From assembly GCA_008330645.1 (NCBI GenBank), contig VLTN01000019.1, positions 310,001 to 374,000 on the forward strand: a stretch of 64,000 nt of DNA. Direction: 5' to 3'. The DNA comes from Cafeteria roenbergensis (Eukaryota; Sar; Bigyra; Bicosoecida; Cafeteriaceae). Numbering within the stretch: the first letter of the stretch is position 1; each line of letters opens with the position of its first letter. The notes beneath the pieces are model-generated. The model searched no databases, was not told the origin of the DNA, and saw only the letters and a list, made by a program, of their open reading frames with translations. A program made the translations under genes and the position numbers. This document shows positions 11,929 through 21,345 of the stretch, piece after piece.

Positions 11929-12615
11929 CGCGCTGTGCCGCCCCCCCGCCGTGGGCTGCCTCGCGCTGGCGAGCGAGGAGCGAGCGTTGGGCGGCGCCCC
12001 TGGCCCCCGCTCAGGCGGCGGACGAGCCGGGCAGCCCCGCCTCGCCTGCCTGACCCCATCGCACTGCCCCGCCTCGGCTGGGTGGGAGGACGCAGGCCAC
12101 CGGCGCGGAGGGCGTCGCCCCTCGCCCGCGGCATCAGCGGACGGGCGAGGGCGGGGCATGAGCTCGTTTGGGAGGCGACTCTCGCCGCCCGAGTGCCATG
12201 GGCGCCTCGAGCGAGCCCCGGCCCCGGCTGCGCGGCCGCACGCCGATTGCCGCGCTCTCTTTGCAGGTGCGGCTGTGACGATCGACGTGGTGCCAGCGCT
12301 GCCGTTTCGCATCCGTGTGTGCGCGGCGCGACCCCCCGAAGCGGCCAGGCAGGCGAAAATGTTGACCGCAACACACCGTTGAGGGCTTGTGCCAGGCGTG
12401 GCCCACTGGCAGCGAGCAGCCGGCGGCCAAGCATACGCACAGCTTGCGCGCGCGAGCGCTAATCATGCCGAAATCGGGCGCCAGGCCGTCCCAGCTGCAC
12501 CCCTGCCGGATCACTGGCCGCGCCGGCGACACAGGTCTCTGCCCGCCGCGCTGCCAGACAAGGGCTGATGCTCCGAGGCGGCACGCGAGCGAGGGGCGCA
12601 CCCGTCCCTTCCGGG
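11929..12615. other. Intergenic between convergent genes
   Basis: These 687 bases lie between the hydrolase stop and the CWC27 stop. Several open frames cross it, but all are typical GC-rich shadows with no recognisable domain. I see no RNA gene, poly(A) signal of the AATAAA type or repeat apart from a short C run at about 11940. Confidence 0.5.
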
Positions 12616-13507
12616 CTACCGGCGGCCGTGGGGGCGCGTGGAACGGGCGCCCATGCGCTGCTTCGTCGCGCCGCTGCGCCGGGCCCCGCTTGCGCGATCG
12701 TCAACCGTCATCAGCCCGTCGTCGGCCCCGGCGCGCAGCGCGTCGTCCTGGTGACGAGTGAACCGCAGCGTGCCCGCCGCCCAGTCGAGCCCGCCGCCGG
12801 CCACAGCGCCATCGTCCTCGTCCTCGTCGGCAGCGCCGTCGTAGCCGCCGTCAGCCGCCCTCCGCCCTCCAGAACCTCCGCCGCCGCCGCTCTGCCGCCG
12901 CTTCCCAGCGCGCAGACTCGCTGAGAACGATGCGAGCCTGGCCATCGTGTCGCTCTCCCTGCCTCTGCCGCCAGCTCGCCGGCCAGGCTTGGTCTCCGCA
13001 GCATAGGCCCCCAGGATGCCCCCGGCAAAACCGGCTGACGACGTCGACGCGGCAGGCTCGGCCGCGGCAGGCTCGGCCGCGGCGGCTGATCCAGAGTCCG
13101 ACGTGGCGGCCGCTGCCGGCGCCGCTGCGCCAGGGGGCGCGCAATCTGAGGCGGTGGGACCCGGAGCCCCCGCCGCAACCCCGCCCTCCGCTGGCGTTCC
13201 GTCAGGCCCCGGCGCCCCCGCTGTCGCGGCCAGAGCTGCAAGCCGCTTCCTCATGCGCGCCTCGAACGTGTCATCCTCCCCTGCCTGCCCTGGGCGCCCC
13301 TCAGCGGCAGGCCCATCGGTGTCCTTGCCTCTGTCAGCAGCCGACGATGCCGTCTCCCTGACTCGGGCGGCAGGGTCCGGCAGAGCCGACTTGTCGGCAA
13401 CGCTGGCGATTCCGCCCTTCAGGAGGAGGCGCCTCCTCCGGGCCGCGGCGCTCCCCTGCCCAGCTGGCTTGCCCCGCTTCCCGCCCAACGCCAGGGCCCC
13501 CTCGTCG

Positions 13508-13544
<37 letters not shown>

Positions 13545-14542
13545 GGGCCCCTCCCAGAGATCCCTTGCCCCGCTTGGCGCCGCCGCCGAAGCTGAGCAGC
13601 GCGGGCGTCAGCCGGCCCTCCCGCCGGGGCCGCTTCGCGGGTCGTCGCGACCCCCCGCCCTGCTCGGCTTTGCCCCCCGCCGATCCGGCGTCGGCTCCCC
13701 GCCCCGGCCGAGCCGGAAGTGCCCGCGTCACAATGTCGGTGAAGGGGTTGTCCACGATTTCCGCGGCCTCCAGCCGGGGCGGCTCCAGAGGCCTGTCGTC
13801 GCCGTCGGTCGCCGAGTCCCCAATATTTGCAAGCACGAAGATTCCTGGACCGACGACCTTTCCGAAGATGGTGTGCTTGCCATCGAGGTGCCGCGCCTCG
13901 CCCAGCGTGAAGAAGAACTGGCTGCCGTTGGTGGACGGGGCGTTCTCGTTTGCCGACGCGAGCAGGCCGCGGTGGGAAAAGACGAGGTTGCGGTGGATTT
14001 CGTCCTCGAAAGGGCGGCCAAACGCGCTTTCGCCGCCCGACCCGGTGCCGGTTGGGTCGCCGCCCTGCACCATGAACCCTTTGATGATGCGGTGGAAGAT
14101 GGTGTGGTCGTAGTACTGCGGATGCGCCAGTGAGGGGGGAAGCCGAAGGCAGCGACGTTCGAGGGCGGCGGCCGCAGCTGGCGCGTTCAGGCACTCCGAG
14201 GCGCCGGCGGCCACGGCGCAGGAGCCATGCCCGCGGGATGCCGCTCTCCGGTGCGCGACTTCGCGTCGCGGGCGGCCCTGCTGGCGGAAGCACGCGCGCC
14301 GGCGGGCCTCACCCCTTCGAGGCACAGTTGCACAAAGTTGCGGCAGGCCAGCGGCGCCTCCTTGGGCCAGAGCTCAACATCGATGTTTCCCCGGGACGTC
14401 ACCAGCCGAACCTGCGGGAGCGCGCGTGCAGCGCTGCGGCACAGCATCGCCATTGCCCTCGGCAAACGGGCCGCGCAACAAGCGCACCGGCCAAGCACGG
14501 ACTGACCTTGCCGTTGGTGGGTGGCTCCGCCACCGAGGACAT
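12616..14542 (-). CDS. CWC27: CWC27-type spliceosome-associated cyclophilin
   Basis: Exons 14507-14542, 14313-14411 and 12616-14115 encode 544 residues. CWC27 is a nuclear cyclophilin-like protein of the activated spliceosome (Bact complex). The start MSSVAEPPTNGK, then VRLVTSRGNIDVELW, FHRIIKGFMVQGG, GGESAFGRPFEDE and NGSQFFFTLGEA follow the family almost word for word. The two early introns (GTCAGT and GTGAGG donors) sit inside the cyclophilin domain; joining restores LCLEG-YYDHTIF. As in other CWC27 proteins, the canonical isomerase residues are only partly kept, so catalysis is doubtful. After about residue 190 the protein is disordered and basic/acidic, with a run of 13 Asp encoded by a GAC repeat, and a short MRKRLAALAA helix that may match the conserved C-terminal helix. 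It shares a 231-base divergent promoter with phytochelatin synthase. Confidence 0.9.
13503..13542. repeat. (GTC)n microsatellite coding for poly-Asp
   Basis: A run of GTC with one ATC interruption on the plus strand. It is read as GAC on the minus strand and gives 13 consecutive Asp in CWC27. Likely polymorphic in length. Confidence 0.85.
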
Positions 14543-14773
14543 ACCAGGCCCACCGCAGGTAGCGCGTCTTGCCCGCCAGGCGGGCGCCGCCCCTCCGTGC
14601 GTGTGGGCGAGCCGGGCGGGCTGGTCTGCGTGGCAAAGCCCAGCAGAGCTGCGGCTTGTGGGGCAAGTTGCAAGTTCGACTTGCCCTTGCAAGCGCCACA
14701 CACACGCCCACCTGCCAGGAGTGAAAGGGGGTGGCGGGAGCGAGGTGTGCAAGGAAACCAAGCCGCTAGGGAT
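14543..14773. promoter_or_regulatory. Divergent promoter of CWC27 and phytochelatin synthase with a CAAG palindrome cluster
   Basis: Between the two start codons, 14661-14693 holds four CAAG-type half-sites: GGGCAAGT at 14661-14668 with its exact inverse ACTTGCCC at 14679-14686, a nested GCAAGT/ACTTGC pair at 14670-14684, and the palindrome CTTGCAAG at 14686-14693. The cluster lies about 80-110 bases before the phytochelatin synthase ATG. A dimeric transcription factor site is the simplest reading, but this is inference. Confidence 0.45.
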
Positions 14774-16465
14774 ATGCTGTCCCTGCCACGTGCCGAAATG
14801 GCGGCTTCCCCTGGAGCCAGTGGGGGCGTCGGGGAGCTGCCCGAATTCTACATGCGTCCCTTGAAGGAGCCTTGCGTCTCCTACCTAAGCGAGGAGGGGA
14901 AGGCGCGCCTCATCCGCGCGCTGACGGCCGGCACGGCAGAGTGCTTCCTGCCGCTGAGTGCGCAGTTCCGCACCCAGGACGAGCCGGCGTTCTGCGGGCT
15001 GTCGACCATGGTGATGTGCCTCAACGCCTTGCAAATCGACCCCCGCCGCCGCTGGAAGGGCTCATCCGTGTGGCGGTGGTTCGAGGAGTCCATGCTCTCG
15101 TGCTGCGAGCCCATCGAGGCCGTCCGCGAGAGCGGCATCTCGCTCGACTCGCTGGCGTGCCTGGCCCGGTGTCAGGGCGCCGGGGCCGAGGTTCGCCGGC
15201 CGGCGCCACCTGCTGCCGATGAGGGCGACGACGCCTGTGCGGGAGCGACAGGGGGCTCGCCGAAATGCGCTGGCAAGCCTGGGTGCCCCAAGGCCCCGTC
15301 AGGCGCGATGTCGGTGGCCGAGTTCCGGAGCATGGCCGAGGCCGCCGGCCGCTCGACCGCCTCCGTGCTGGTCACGTCGTTCAACCGGCGAGCCCTCAAC
15401 CAGACCGGCGGGGGCCACTTCAGCCCCATCGCTGCCTTCGACGCGGCCACTGACTCGGTCCTCGTCCTCGACGTTGCTCGTTTCAAGCTGCCGCCGTTCT
15501 GGGTTTCGGTGGCCGCACTCCACCGGGCGATGCAGGACCTTGACTCGGCAACCGGCGCCCCCAGGGGGTGCCTGCGAATGTGGAGGCTCGCCTGCGCCCC
15601 GCTCATCGTCTCCACGGTGGAGGACCTGGTCCTCAAGACCCCGCGGCGGCAGTCGTCGCCGGCAGCAGAGGCACCTGAGGCGGCGGCACCAGCAGCATCG
15701 CCAGCGCCGGCAGCAGCAGGCGAGACGGACGGCTCCTCTGCTCGCCGCGGGTGCTGCAGCGCTGCCTCTCAGAGCGCCATGTCGTGCGTTGCGCCCACCC
15801 TCGTCAGCGTGATGCAGACGCTGCTCGCCGACGCGACCGCCGCTGCGCCGTCTCCCGCATCGTCATTGGCCGCGTCGTCCCCCCGGCCCGACAGCGCCCT
15901 CGTGGCGCCTCCCTCCGACGGCTGCGCGAGCGCCGCAGAGGCCATGGCGGCCGTGCCGGAGCGGTTCGTTCGCGCCTACATCCGCGCCATCGGCCCGGAA
16001 GCTGCCTCCTCGCGCTGCCTCAAGCGGGTGTCTGGCGCCCAGGTCGCGGACGCACGGGCCCTCCTGGCGGAGCTAGAGGCCTGGCCGCCGTTCGAGCAGG
16101 TCCAGCGGCTCTTTGTGGCTGGCCATGCGCCGGCCAGCGGTGCCGCCGACCTGTGCGGCGATGCCGACTCGTTCGGCTGCGGCTCGTGCGTGAAGGTGAA
16201 GCGCGAGCACGCCGCCTCTCTGCTCCTCGCCACACTGGCAGCAGCTGCCCACCGCGTGGCGGCGGCGGGCGACGAAGCGCTCGCTGACGCCTGCCCCTCC
16301 TGCACCGCGGCTACGGCGATGGGGCTGACTGCCGCGCCCGCCCAGGCGGCCTTGCCCGGGCTCGCAACGTTCACTGCTGTCTCCCTCCCCGGCACGGGCA
16401 CGTCGCTGCTTCGCGAGGCGACGATGCTGAGCGAGCAGCTGCTTGCGCTGGCCAGCCCTCCCTGA
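14774..16465 (+). CDS. PCS: Phytochelatin synthase
   Basis: A single-exon gene of 563 residues (start at 14774, or at the second ATG 14798). The enzyme is a cytosolic papain-fold gamma-glutamylcysteine dipeptidyl transpeptidase that builds phytochelatins from glutathione to bind cadmium, arsenic, zinc or copper. The catalytic triad is visible: C74 in QDEPAFCGLS, H215 in GGGHFSPIAAF and D233 in VLVLDVARFKLPPFWV. The 18-residue His-Asp spacing equals that of the Arabidopsis enzyme. A Gly/Ala/Cys-rich insertion of about 35 residues separates Cys from His. The WKGSSVWRWFEESMLSCCEP block is almost identical to plant enzymes. The C-terminal half is divergent and has scattered Cys pairs (RRGCCSAAS, GCGSCVKVK), as expected for the metal-sensing region. 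Metal-responsive expression is plausible but not shown. Confidence 0.93.
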   Translation: MLSLPRAEMAASPGASGGVGELPEFYMRPLKEPCVSYLSEEGKARLIRALTAGTAECFLPLSAQFRTQDEPAFCGLSTMVMCLNALQIDPRRRWKGSSVWRWFEESMLSCCEPIEAVRESGISLDSLACLARCQGAGAEVRRPAPPAADEGDDACAGATGGSPKCAGKPGCPKAPSGAMSVAEFRSMAEAAGRSTASVLVTSFNRRALNQTGGGHFSPIAAFDAATDSVLVLDVARFKLPPFWVSVAALHRAMQDLDSATGAPRGCLRMWRLACAPLIVSTVEDLVLKTPRRQSSPAAEAPEAAAPAASPAPAAAGETDGSSARRGCCSAASQSAMSCVAPTLVSVMQTLLADATAAAPSPASSLAASSPRPDSALVAPPSDGCASAAEAMAAVPERFVRAYIRAIGPEAASSRCLKRVSGAQVADARALLAELEAWPPFEQVQRLFVAGHAPASGAADLCGDADSFGCGSCVKVKREHAASLLLATLAAAAHRVAAAGDEALADACPSCTAATAMGLTAAPAQAALPGLATFTAVSLPGTGTSLLREATMLSEQLLALASPP

Positions 16466-16908
16466 GCGATTCAAAAGCACGTGTGCCCACCAACACTGGA
16501 ATTTGATGCCCTGGCCGGAGCGGGGGGGTGTAAGCACCACTGGGGCTGCAGCCGAGTGGAGCCTTGGCAAAAACTGAGACTGAACCGATTTGACTGCCAG
16601 TGCTGCCGCAACCCGTGGCAGCAGCGCGAAGCAAGATGCCTGCCGCTTCGAGTGCGCTCTCAAGGCTGGCTCGCTGCCACTCGACACGCTGCCGGGCAAA
16701 AAGGGGGGGAGGCTGGCTCCTTCAAACGCGGAGAAAGCAGACACAAACCTGACAGGCAGGGCGCGGCAGCTGAGACACTCACTCACACATGCAAAAGGGG
16801 ACGAAAGCTCGCTCAACCGCGCGCTGGCTCACAATTCGCCAGCGCCACTCCGCCGGACGCCTGTGTGCGGGACGAGGGAGGGAGAGCAGAGGAGCAACTG
16901 CCTCGCAG
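16466..16908. other. Intergenic between convergent genes
   Basis: These 443 bases separate the phytochelatin synthase and NDC80 stops. They are a little richer in A/T than the coding DNA. A TGTAA motif at about 16529-16533, 64 bases after the synthase stop, resembles the poly(A) signal used by some algae; nothing else is recognisable. Confidence 0.4.
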
Positions 16909-19346
16909 CTAGTGCTCGCGGCAGCGGTCCTCGATGTGCTGCGCCCTGGCGCGCGCCCCGGAGATTGCAGCCTGCACCGAGGCCTCAACGTCCGTCGCGG
17001 CCGAAGCCAGCAAGCCGCGGATGCGGTCCACGTGCGCGGCCACGGCCTCCGTGTCGGCCCGGAGCGCGGCGACCGCTTGCTCCGTCTGCCTGCGCGCCTC
17101 GTCCACGCGGCGGTTGGCGGCCTCGCGGATGCGGCGCAGCGCGCGCTCGTCGACCCGGGAGGCCTCCTCCTCCGCCTCGGCCAGCTCCTTGCGCGCCGCC
17201 TCCACCTGCGCCTCGACGTCGTCCGTGCGGGCCACGAGCCCCTCCAGCGACCGGTCGACCGCGCTCTTCTCCCGCTTGTACGTCTCCGTGAGGCTCTGCA
17301 CGCGCTTGGTCGCCTCGGCGCGGCGCGCCCGCAGGTCCTCCGCCCCCTCCCGGGCTGCCTCTGTCGCGTCGCGCAGCTCCGCCTCGGCGGACTTGGCCTG
17401 CCCTGTGCGGGCGTGAAGCGTGGACTTGAGCTCTCGGAGCGCCGGGCGAATCACGCCGCGCACGTCGGTTCCGAGGATGTCGGCCGTCGAGAGGCGGCTC
17501 AGCTGCGCCGAGAGGCTCTCGCGCCGGCCCGCCGCGCTCCCGGCCGCAGCGCCGCCGCCGCCGCCGCCCCCGATCCTGCTGGCGGCGAGCGAGGACGCCC
17601 CCCCGTCGGCAAGCCCGTCCCCGCCCAGGCGCCCCATGTCCAGCTCCAGCTCGAAGTTGACGCCCTCGGCGTTCTCGTCGTCGGGCGCCAGCAGACGCAG
17701 CGAGCCCGCCGCGCGCGTGTACGCCTCCAGCTGGGCCTCCAGCCGCTCCAGCGCCGCCCCGAGCGCTGCGTCCGCCTCGTCCAGCTCCAGGGCAGCCTGC
17801 TCTCGCTGCCTGGCCACCGCTGCCGCCCGCTCGCGGTGCTTGGCCCGCTGGGCCTCCATGCGCTCCACGTCCTCCGGGCAGAGCTCCTGCGTGTCCACGG
17901 TGTGGCGCGCCTCCTCCAGGGCCCGCCTGGCCTCCTCGGCCTCGGCCTCCTTCCCATCCGCCTCGTCCGAGCGCTGCTTCAGCTTCGCGTCCAGCGCCGC
18001 CTGGTGGGCCTCCAGCTGCCCGATCAGGTCTTCAAACTTGCCCTTGTCCGACACGAGGTCCGCGCGCCGGGAGCGGCTCTCTGGCAGAGCCGACTCCTGG
18101 GAGCGAAGCGCCTCGAGCTCTGCCCGGAGCCGCGCTGCCTCGTCCTGAATCTCCGCGGTTTCGGCAGCGATCTCCTCCTGCTTTGCCTGGAAAGTGCCAG
18201 AAATTTCCGCGTCCAGAGCCTCGTGGCGGTCGTCGTCGCCGCTGAGGAAGGCCTCGTACGACCGGCGAAGGTACTTGAAGAACAAACGCTCGTCGCCGCC
18301 GTCGACCGCCGCGCCGTCGTCGTCGTCCTCCTCCGCGTCCCTGACCACCCCGTCGTACTGGAGGAGCTCTACCAGCCAGCTGAGCGCGGCAAGGAGCGCG
18401 GGCCAGGTGTGCGGCGACCCCACGGCCGTCAGGCCAGTCTTGGAGATGCTGAACGGGTACCGCAGCGCCTTGAACACGAGCGGCACCTCGTCCTCCATGC
18501 GGCCTTCGATCTCGTAGCCCTCGTCAAGGAGCTTGAACAAGAAGGCCACCACGCTCTTGAAGTCCTTGCTCGTGGGCGGGTTGAACATCTTGTGGCTGAT
18601 GCGCTGGTTATAGTTGTTCTGGGCGAGGAACATGATCAGCTCGTTCACCTGCTCGTTGATGAACTCGCGGCTGGCCACGGGCCGCGGGTCTGCGGCGCGC
18701 CGCGACACTGCTGAGCGGCCTCCGCCGTAGAGGCTTGCCCTGCGAGCGCACGAGCCAACGACGCAGCCAGAGCGACCAGGCCGGAAGCGGTGAGGGGAAG
18801 CGGGCCGGCAGCGACGGGAAGGCGCGCGACACAGCGATGCAGTCAGGTCGGGCGGGCACGCGCTCTCGGAGGCGCTGCGGGAGCCAGGGCGCGCAGGCGC
18901 AAATTTTGTTGCGCGGGGCCAACAGCCGCTCTTGGCCCCCACGTCTCGAGCGCCTCCACCCCCCGCGCCCGCCGCATGCGCCCGGCCGCAAGGACGCCAG
19001 TCGTCGGCAGCTGGACCGCGGCGGCGACGGCTCCGGCGAGCAGGGCGACTGCGGCGGCAAGCGGCGGCGGCGCCCGGCGGGCAGCGCGCTGGAGCAAACG
19101 GCGGCGCTCGCGCAGGGCTCACCGACCAGAGGCCGGGCCGGCCACAGAGCCGCGGCGCGAGGCCATGGAGTCTCGCCTGGACGAGGCCGCAGCAGCGGCG
19201 CCGCCGCCTGCGGTCGGCGCCATGGAGGCGCGGCCGCGGCGGGTCGGGCCGCCCACGGACATGCGGGACTTGGACCCGCCCAGTGACGCCCGCGAGTCAG
19301 AGTTGAACGCCGAAGAGTGCACGGGACCCAGGGTAGTGCGCCGCAT
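16909..19346 (-). CDS. NDC80: Kinetochore protein NDC80 (HEC1)
   Basis: Exons 19123-19346 and 16909-18739 (383-base intron, CG|G codon) give 684 residues. NDC80 is the microtubule-binding subunit of the outer-kinetochore Ndc80 complex. Seen in order: a basic N-terminal tail (1-91) with repeated RRxS/T sites; a calponin-homology domain from DPRPV at residue 92 to about 230, with EVPLVFKALRYPFSISK and VGSPHTWPALLAALSWLVE; then long coiled coil to the end, broken by a Gly-rich loop near IGGGGGGGAAAG. The N-terminal exon is absent from the long open frame; I chose it because its tail matches the family and its splice phase fits exactly. Length is close to the human 642 residues. The start faces HAAO across 410 bases. 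Confidence 0.9.
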
Positions 19347-19756
19347 CGCTGCAAGGCTCCGGGGCTCGACTGCGCGCAGTGCAGAAGCTTGTCGATGGGG
19401 GCGGGCTGCGCCACCAACGGCCGTAGAGCGGTGAGTTTTGCGCAACCCGCCACGGCAAGCGCCTGGCTCTGCCGCCAAGCTCTGCCGGCGGCCACGGCCA
19501 TTGTGCATTCTGCTGCCGAGGCGCGCGAGCAGGCGCGCCGCACACGTGGCGAGATGGCAGCGACGGCCGCGAGCGCAATCGGTGCGTGCCGCCGGGGCAC
19601 CAGGCGCGAGGCGCCCGCGTGTGGAGGGCTGGCTGCGCGCCGCCGGACGGGGACGAGCGAGTTGCCGACCGCGGCCCGACGGCCGCCGTTTGTTCCGCTT
19701 CCCGCCCCCTCCCCCGCCCGCCGCCCGCAGATGCTGTCCAGGCTCCCAAGCCCCTG
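19347..19756. promoter_or_regulatory. Divergent region between NDC80 and HAAO
   Basis: These 410 bases between two start codons should carry both promoters and 5' leaders. A C-rich stretch at 19700-19730 precedes the HAAO start. I see no clear TATA box, palindrome or upstream coding exon. Confidence 0.35.
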
Positions 19757-20890
19757 ATGGGGTGGATTGACTCCATCTTGCCGGACCTCAAGCCGCCAGT
19801 GGGTGAGCCGAACACTTGCCTGACCGATCCGCGATTGCAGCCGGTCGCCGCCCTCGGGGGCGCCCGCGGAGAGCGGCCCGTCGCGGCTTCGGCTGGCGGG
19901 GTGTGTGTGTGTGTGTGTGTGTGTGTTCTCGCTGCCGAAGGTGACCCTGCGCTGGGCCGCTCGCGCGCCGGAAACGGGACGCTTGTGCGCGGCCGCGTGC
20001 TTGCGATTGCGTTCGTGTTTGCGTTCGTGTTTGCGCGGAGCTGCGCAGGGAACAAGCTCATGTACGGCGCGGGGCAGCTCAAGGTCATGATTGTTGGCGG
20101 GCCCAACACCAGAGAGGACTACCACATCGAGGAGGGGGAGGAGCTCTTCCTCATGCTGCGGGGGGACATGCAGCTGGACGTGATCGAGAGGGGCGCCAAG
20201 CGCAGCATCGTGATCCGCGAGGGCGAGATGCTTCTGCTCCCCGGCCGCGTGCCGCACAGCCCCCAGCGCCGCGCCGGGACTGTGGGCCTGGTGCTGGAGC
20301 GCGAGCGCCTGCCCGCCGAGCTGGATGGCCTGCGCTGGCACGTGCCTGGCGAGGAGGGCCGCACCGTGCTCTACCAGGAGTGGTTCCACTGCACCGACCT
20401 TGGCGTGCAGCTCAAGCCCGTGATTGACAGGTTCTTCGCGTCCGACGCGTATGCCTCCAAGACCCCTCCCGAGGACCTCGACGCCTCGGACAAAATCGAG
20501 CTCAACCGCGACGTGGCGGTCATGGACCCGGTGTCGCTCCGCGGCTGGGCGGCGACGGCGTGTGCGGAGGCAGGCGGCGCCGCGACGATGACCACGCCGG
20601 TGGGCTCCCCTGAGTTCACTGTGGAGGCCAGCACCGGCGGCAAGAACAGGTGGAGCGAGGGCGTGGCCGTGGGCGGCGAGGAGGTGTTCGTCATGGCAAT
20701 GGAGGGCGACGTGGTGGTGAGGATGAGGGCCGCGGGCGACGACTCGGCCGAGCGCGCTGTGACGGTGCCCAGCGGGTCGGTTATGCTGGTGGACCTGCCC
20801 GCCGGCGCTGGCACAGTCTCCATCGATTGGGCCGATGCCGGGCTCGGGCTGGTCATGACCAACAGCACCGTCGCTCCCGCGGCTGAGTGA
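19757..20890 (+). CDS. HAAO: 3-hydroxyanthranilate 3,4-dioxygenase
   Basis: Exons 19757-19802 and 20049-20890 give 295 residues, close to the human 286. The enzyme is a cytosolic iron-dependent cupin dioxygenase that opens the ring of 3-hydroxyanthranilate, leading to quinolinate and NAD in the kynurenine pathway. Seen: MGWIDSILPDLKPPVG spliced to NKLMYGAGQLKVMIVGGPNT; iron ligands H41 and E47 in DYHIEEGEE and H85 in RVPHSPQR, with the same 6- and 44-residue spacings as the human enzyme; then VGLVLERERLPAELDGLRW. The C-terminal half is a weaker second cupin, as in animal and fungal single-chain forms. The intron (246 bases) is in frame and stop-free and carries a GT repeat. Its presence implies tryptophan-derived NAD synthesis in this organism. 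Confidence 0.93.
   Translation: MGWIDSILPDLKPPVGEPNTCLTDPRLQPVAALGGARGERPVAASAGGVCVCVCVCVLAAEGDPALGRSRAGNGTLVRGRVLAIAFVFAFVFARSCAGNKLMYGAGQLKVMIVGGPNTREDYHIEEGEELFLMLRGDMQLDVIERGAKRSIVIREGEMLLLPGRVPHSPQRRAGTVGLVLERERLPAELDGLRWHVPGEEGRTVLYQEWFHCTDLGVQLKPVIDRFFASDAYASKTPPEDLDASDKIELNRDVAVMDPVSLRGWAATACAEAGGAATMTTPVGSPEFTVEASTGGKNRWSEGVAVGGEEVFVMAMEGDVVVRMRAAGDDSAERAVTVPSGSVMLVDLPAGAGTVSIDWADAGLGLVMTNSTVAPAAE
19901..19926. repeat. (GT)13 dinucleotide repeat in the HAAO intron
   Basis: Thirteen uninterrupted GT units lie in the middle of the intron. If the intron were retained it would read as alternating Cys-Val. A 12-base tandem duplication, TTCGTGTTTGCG, follows at about 20010-20035. Confidence 0.9.
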
Positions 20891-21345
20891 TGGATGCAAC
20901 TAACAGAGCGAGTTTCCCGTCGGGCCCGGGACAGGTTTTCGGGCCCAGGCCCTGGCCGGGCGCTGCTGTCGTGTTCGGCGCCGCTGGGCCTGCAAATTTC
21001 AGTCACCCCGCCTCGCGCAGCCATGGCACCCACTCTCGCGCGACCCCAACTCGCTGGCTGCGCTCGACACGCCTCGTATGCGCCCCCGGCGCCTCGGCCC
21101 GCGAGCAGTTGGCGCGCAACAACACACGCGATGATCACGTGCGACAGAGCCGGCCGGCAGCGCTGCACCGCTCCCCGGCACCTCTGCGCGCGGCGGCACT
21201 TGGGGGCGTCCACACTCGGCAGGGCCGGTTGCGGCTGACTTTGCTGGACTCTTCTGGCGGGGGAGCGCGTTCTCAGTCGCCTCGGCTTCTGCAGGTGCCT
21301 GGGCCCGCCTGACTCGCGCTTCAGGCCTCGGGTGTGGCACGCAAA
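20891..21345. other. Intergenic, HAAO to RlmN
   Basis: These 455 bases lie between two plus-strand genes. I see no domain-bearing frame, RNA gene or strong repeat. The region just before 21346 has an in-frame GTG (21334) but no better start. Confidence 0.45.

Noticed and set aside
10873-12312. Minus-strand frame of 479 codons opposite the glycoside hydrolase
   Set aside because: Antisense to an exon with clear catalytic motifs; no domain in the translation.
14670-14684. GTTCGACT resembling a tRNA B box inside a small hairpin
   Set aside because: The hairpin loop has five bases, not the seven of a T-loop, and no cloverleaf or A box can be drawn around it. I keep it as part of a palindromic promoter cluster.
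19586-20048. Long N-terminal extension of HAAO through the GT repeat
   Set aside because: It would add Cys-Val repeats and has a non-ATG start. Splicing gives the exact family N-terminus PPVG-NKLMYG.
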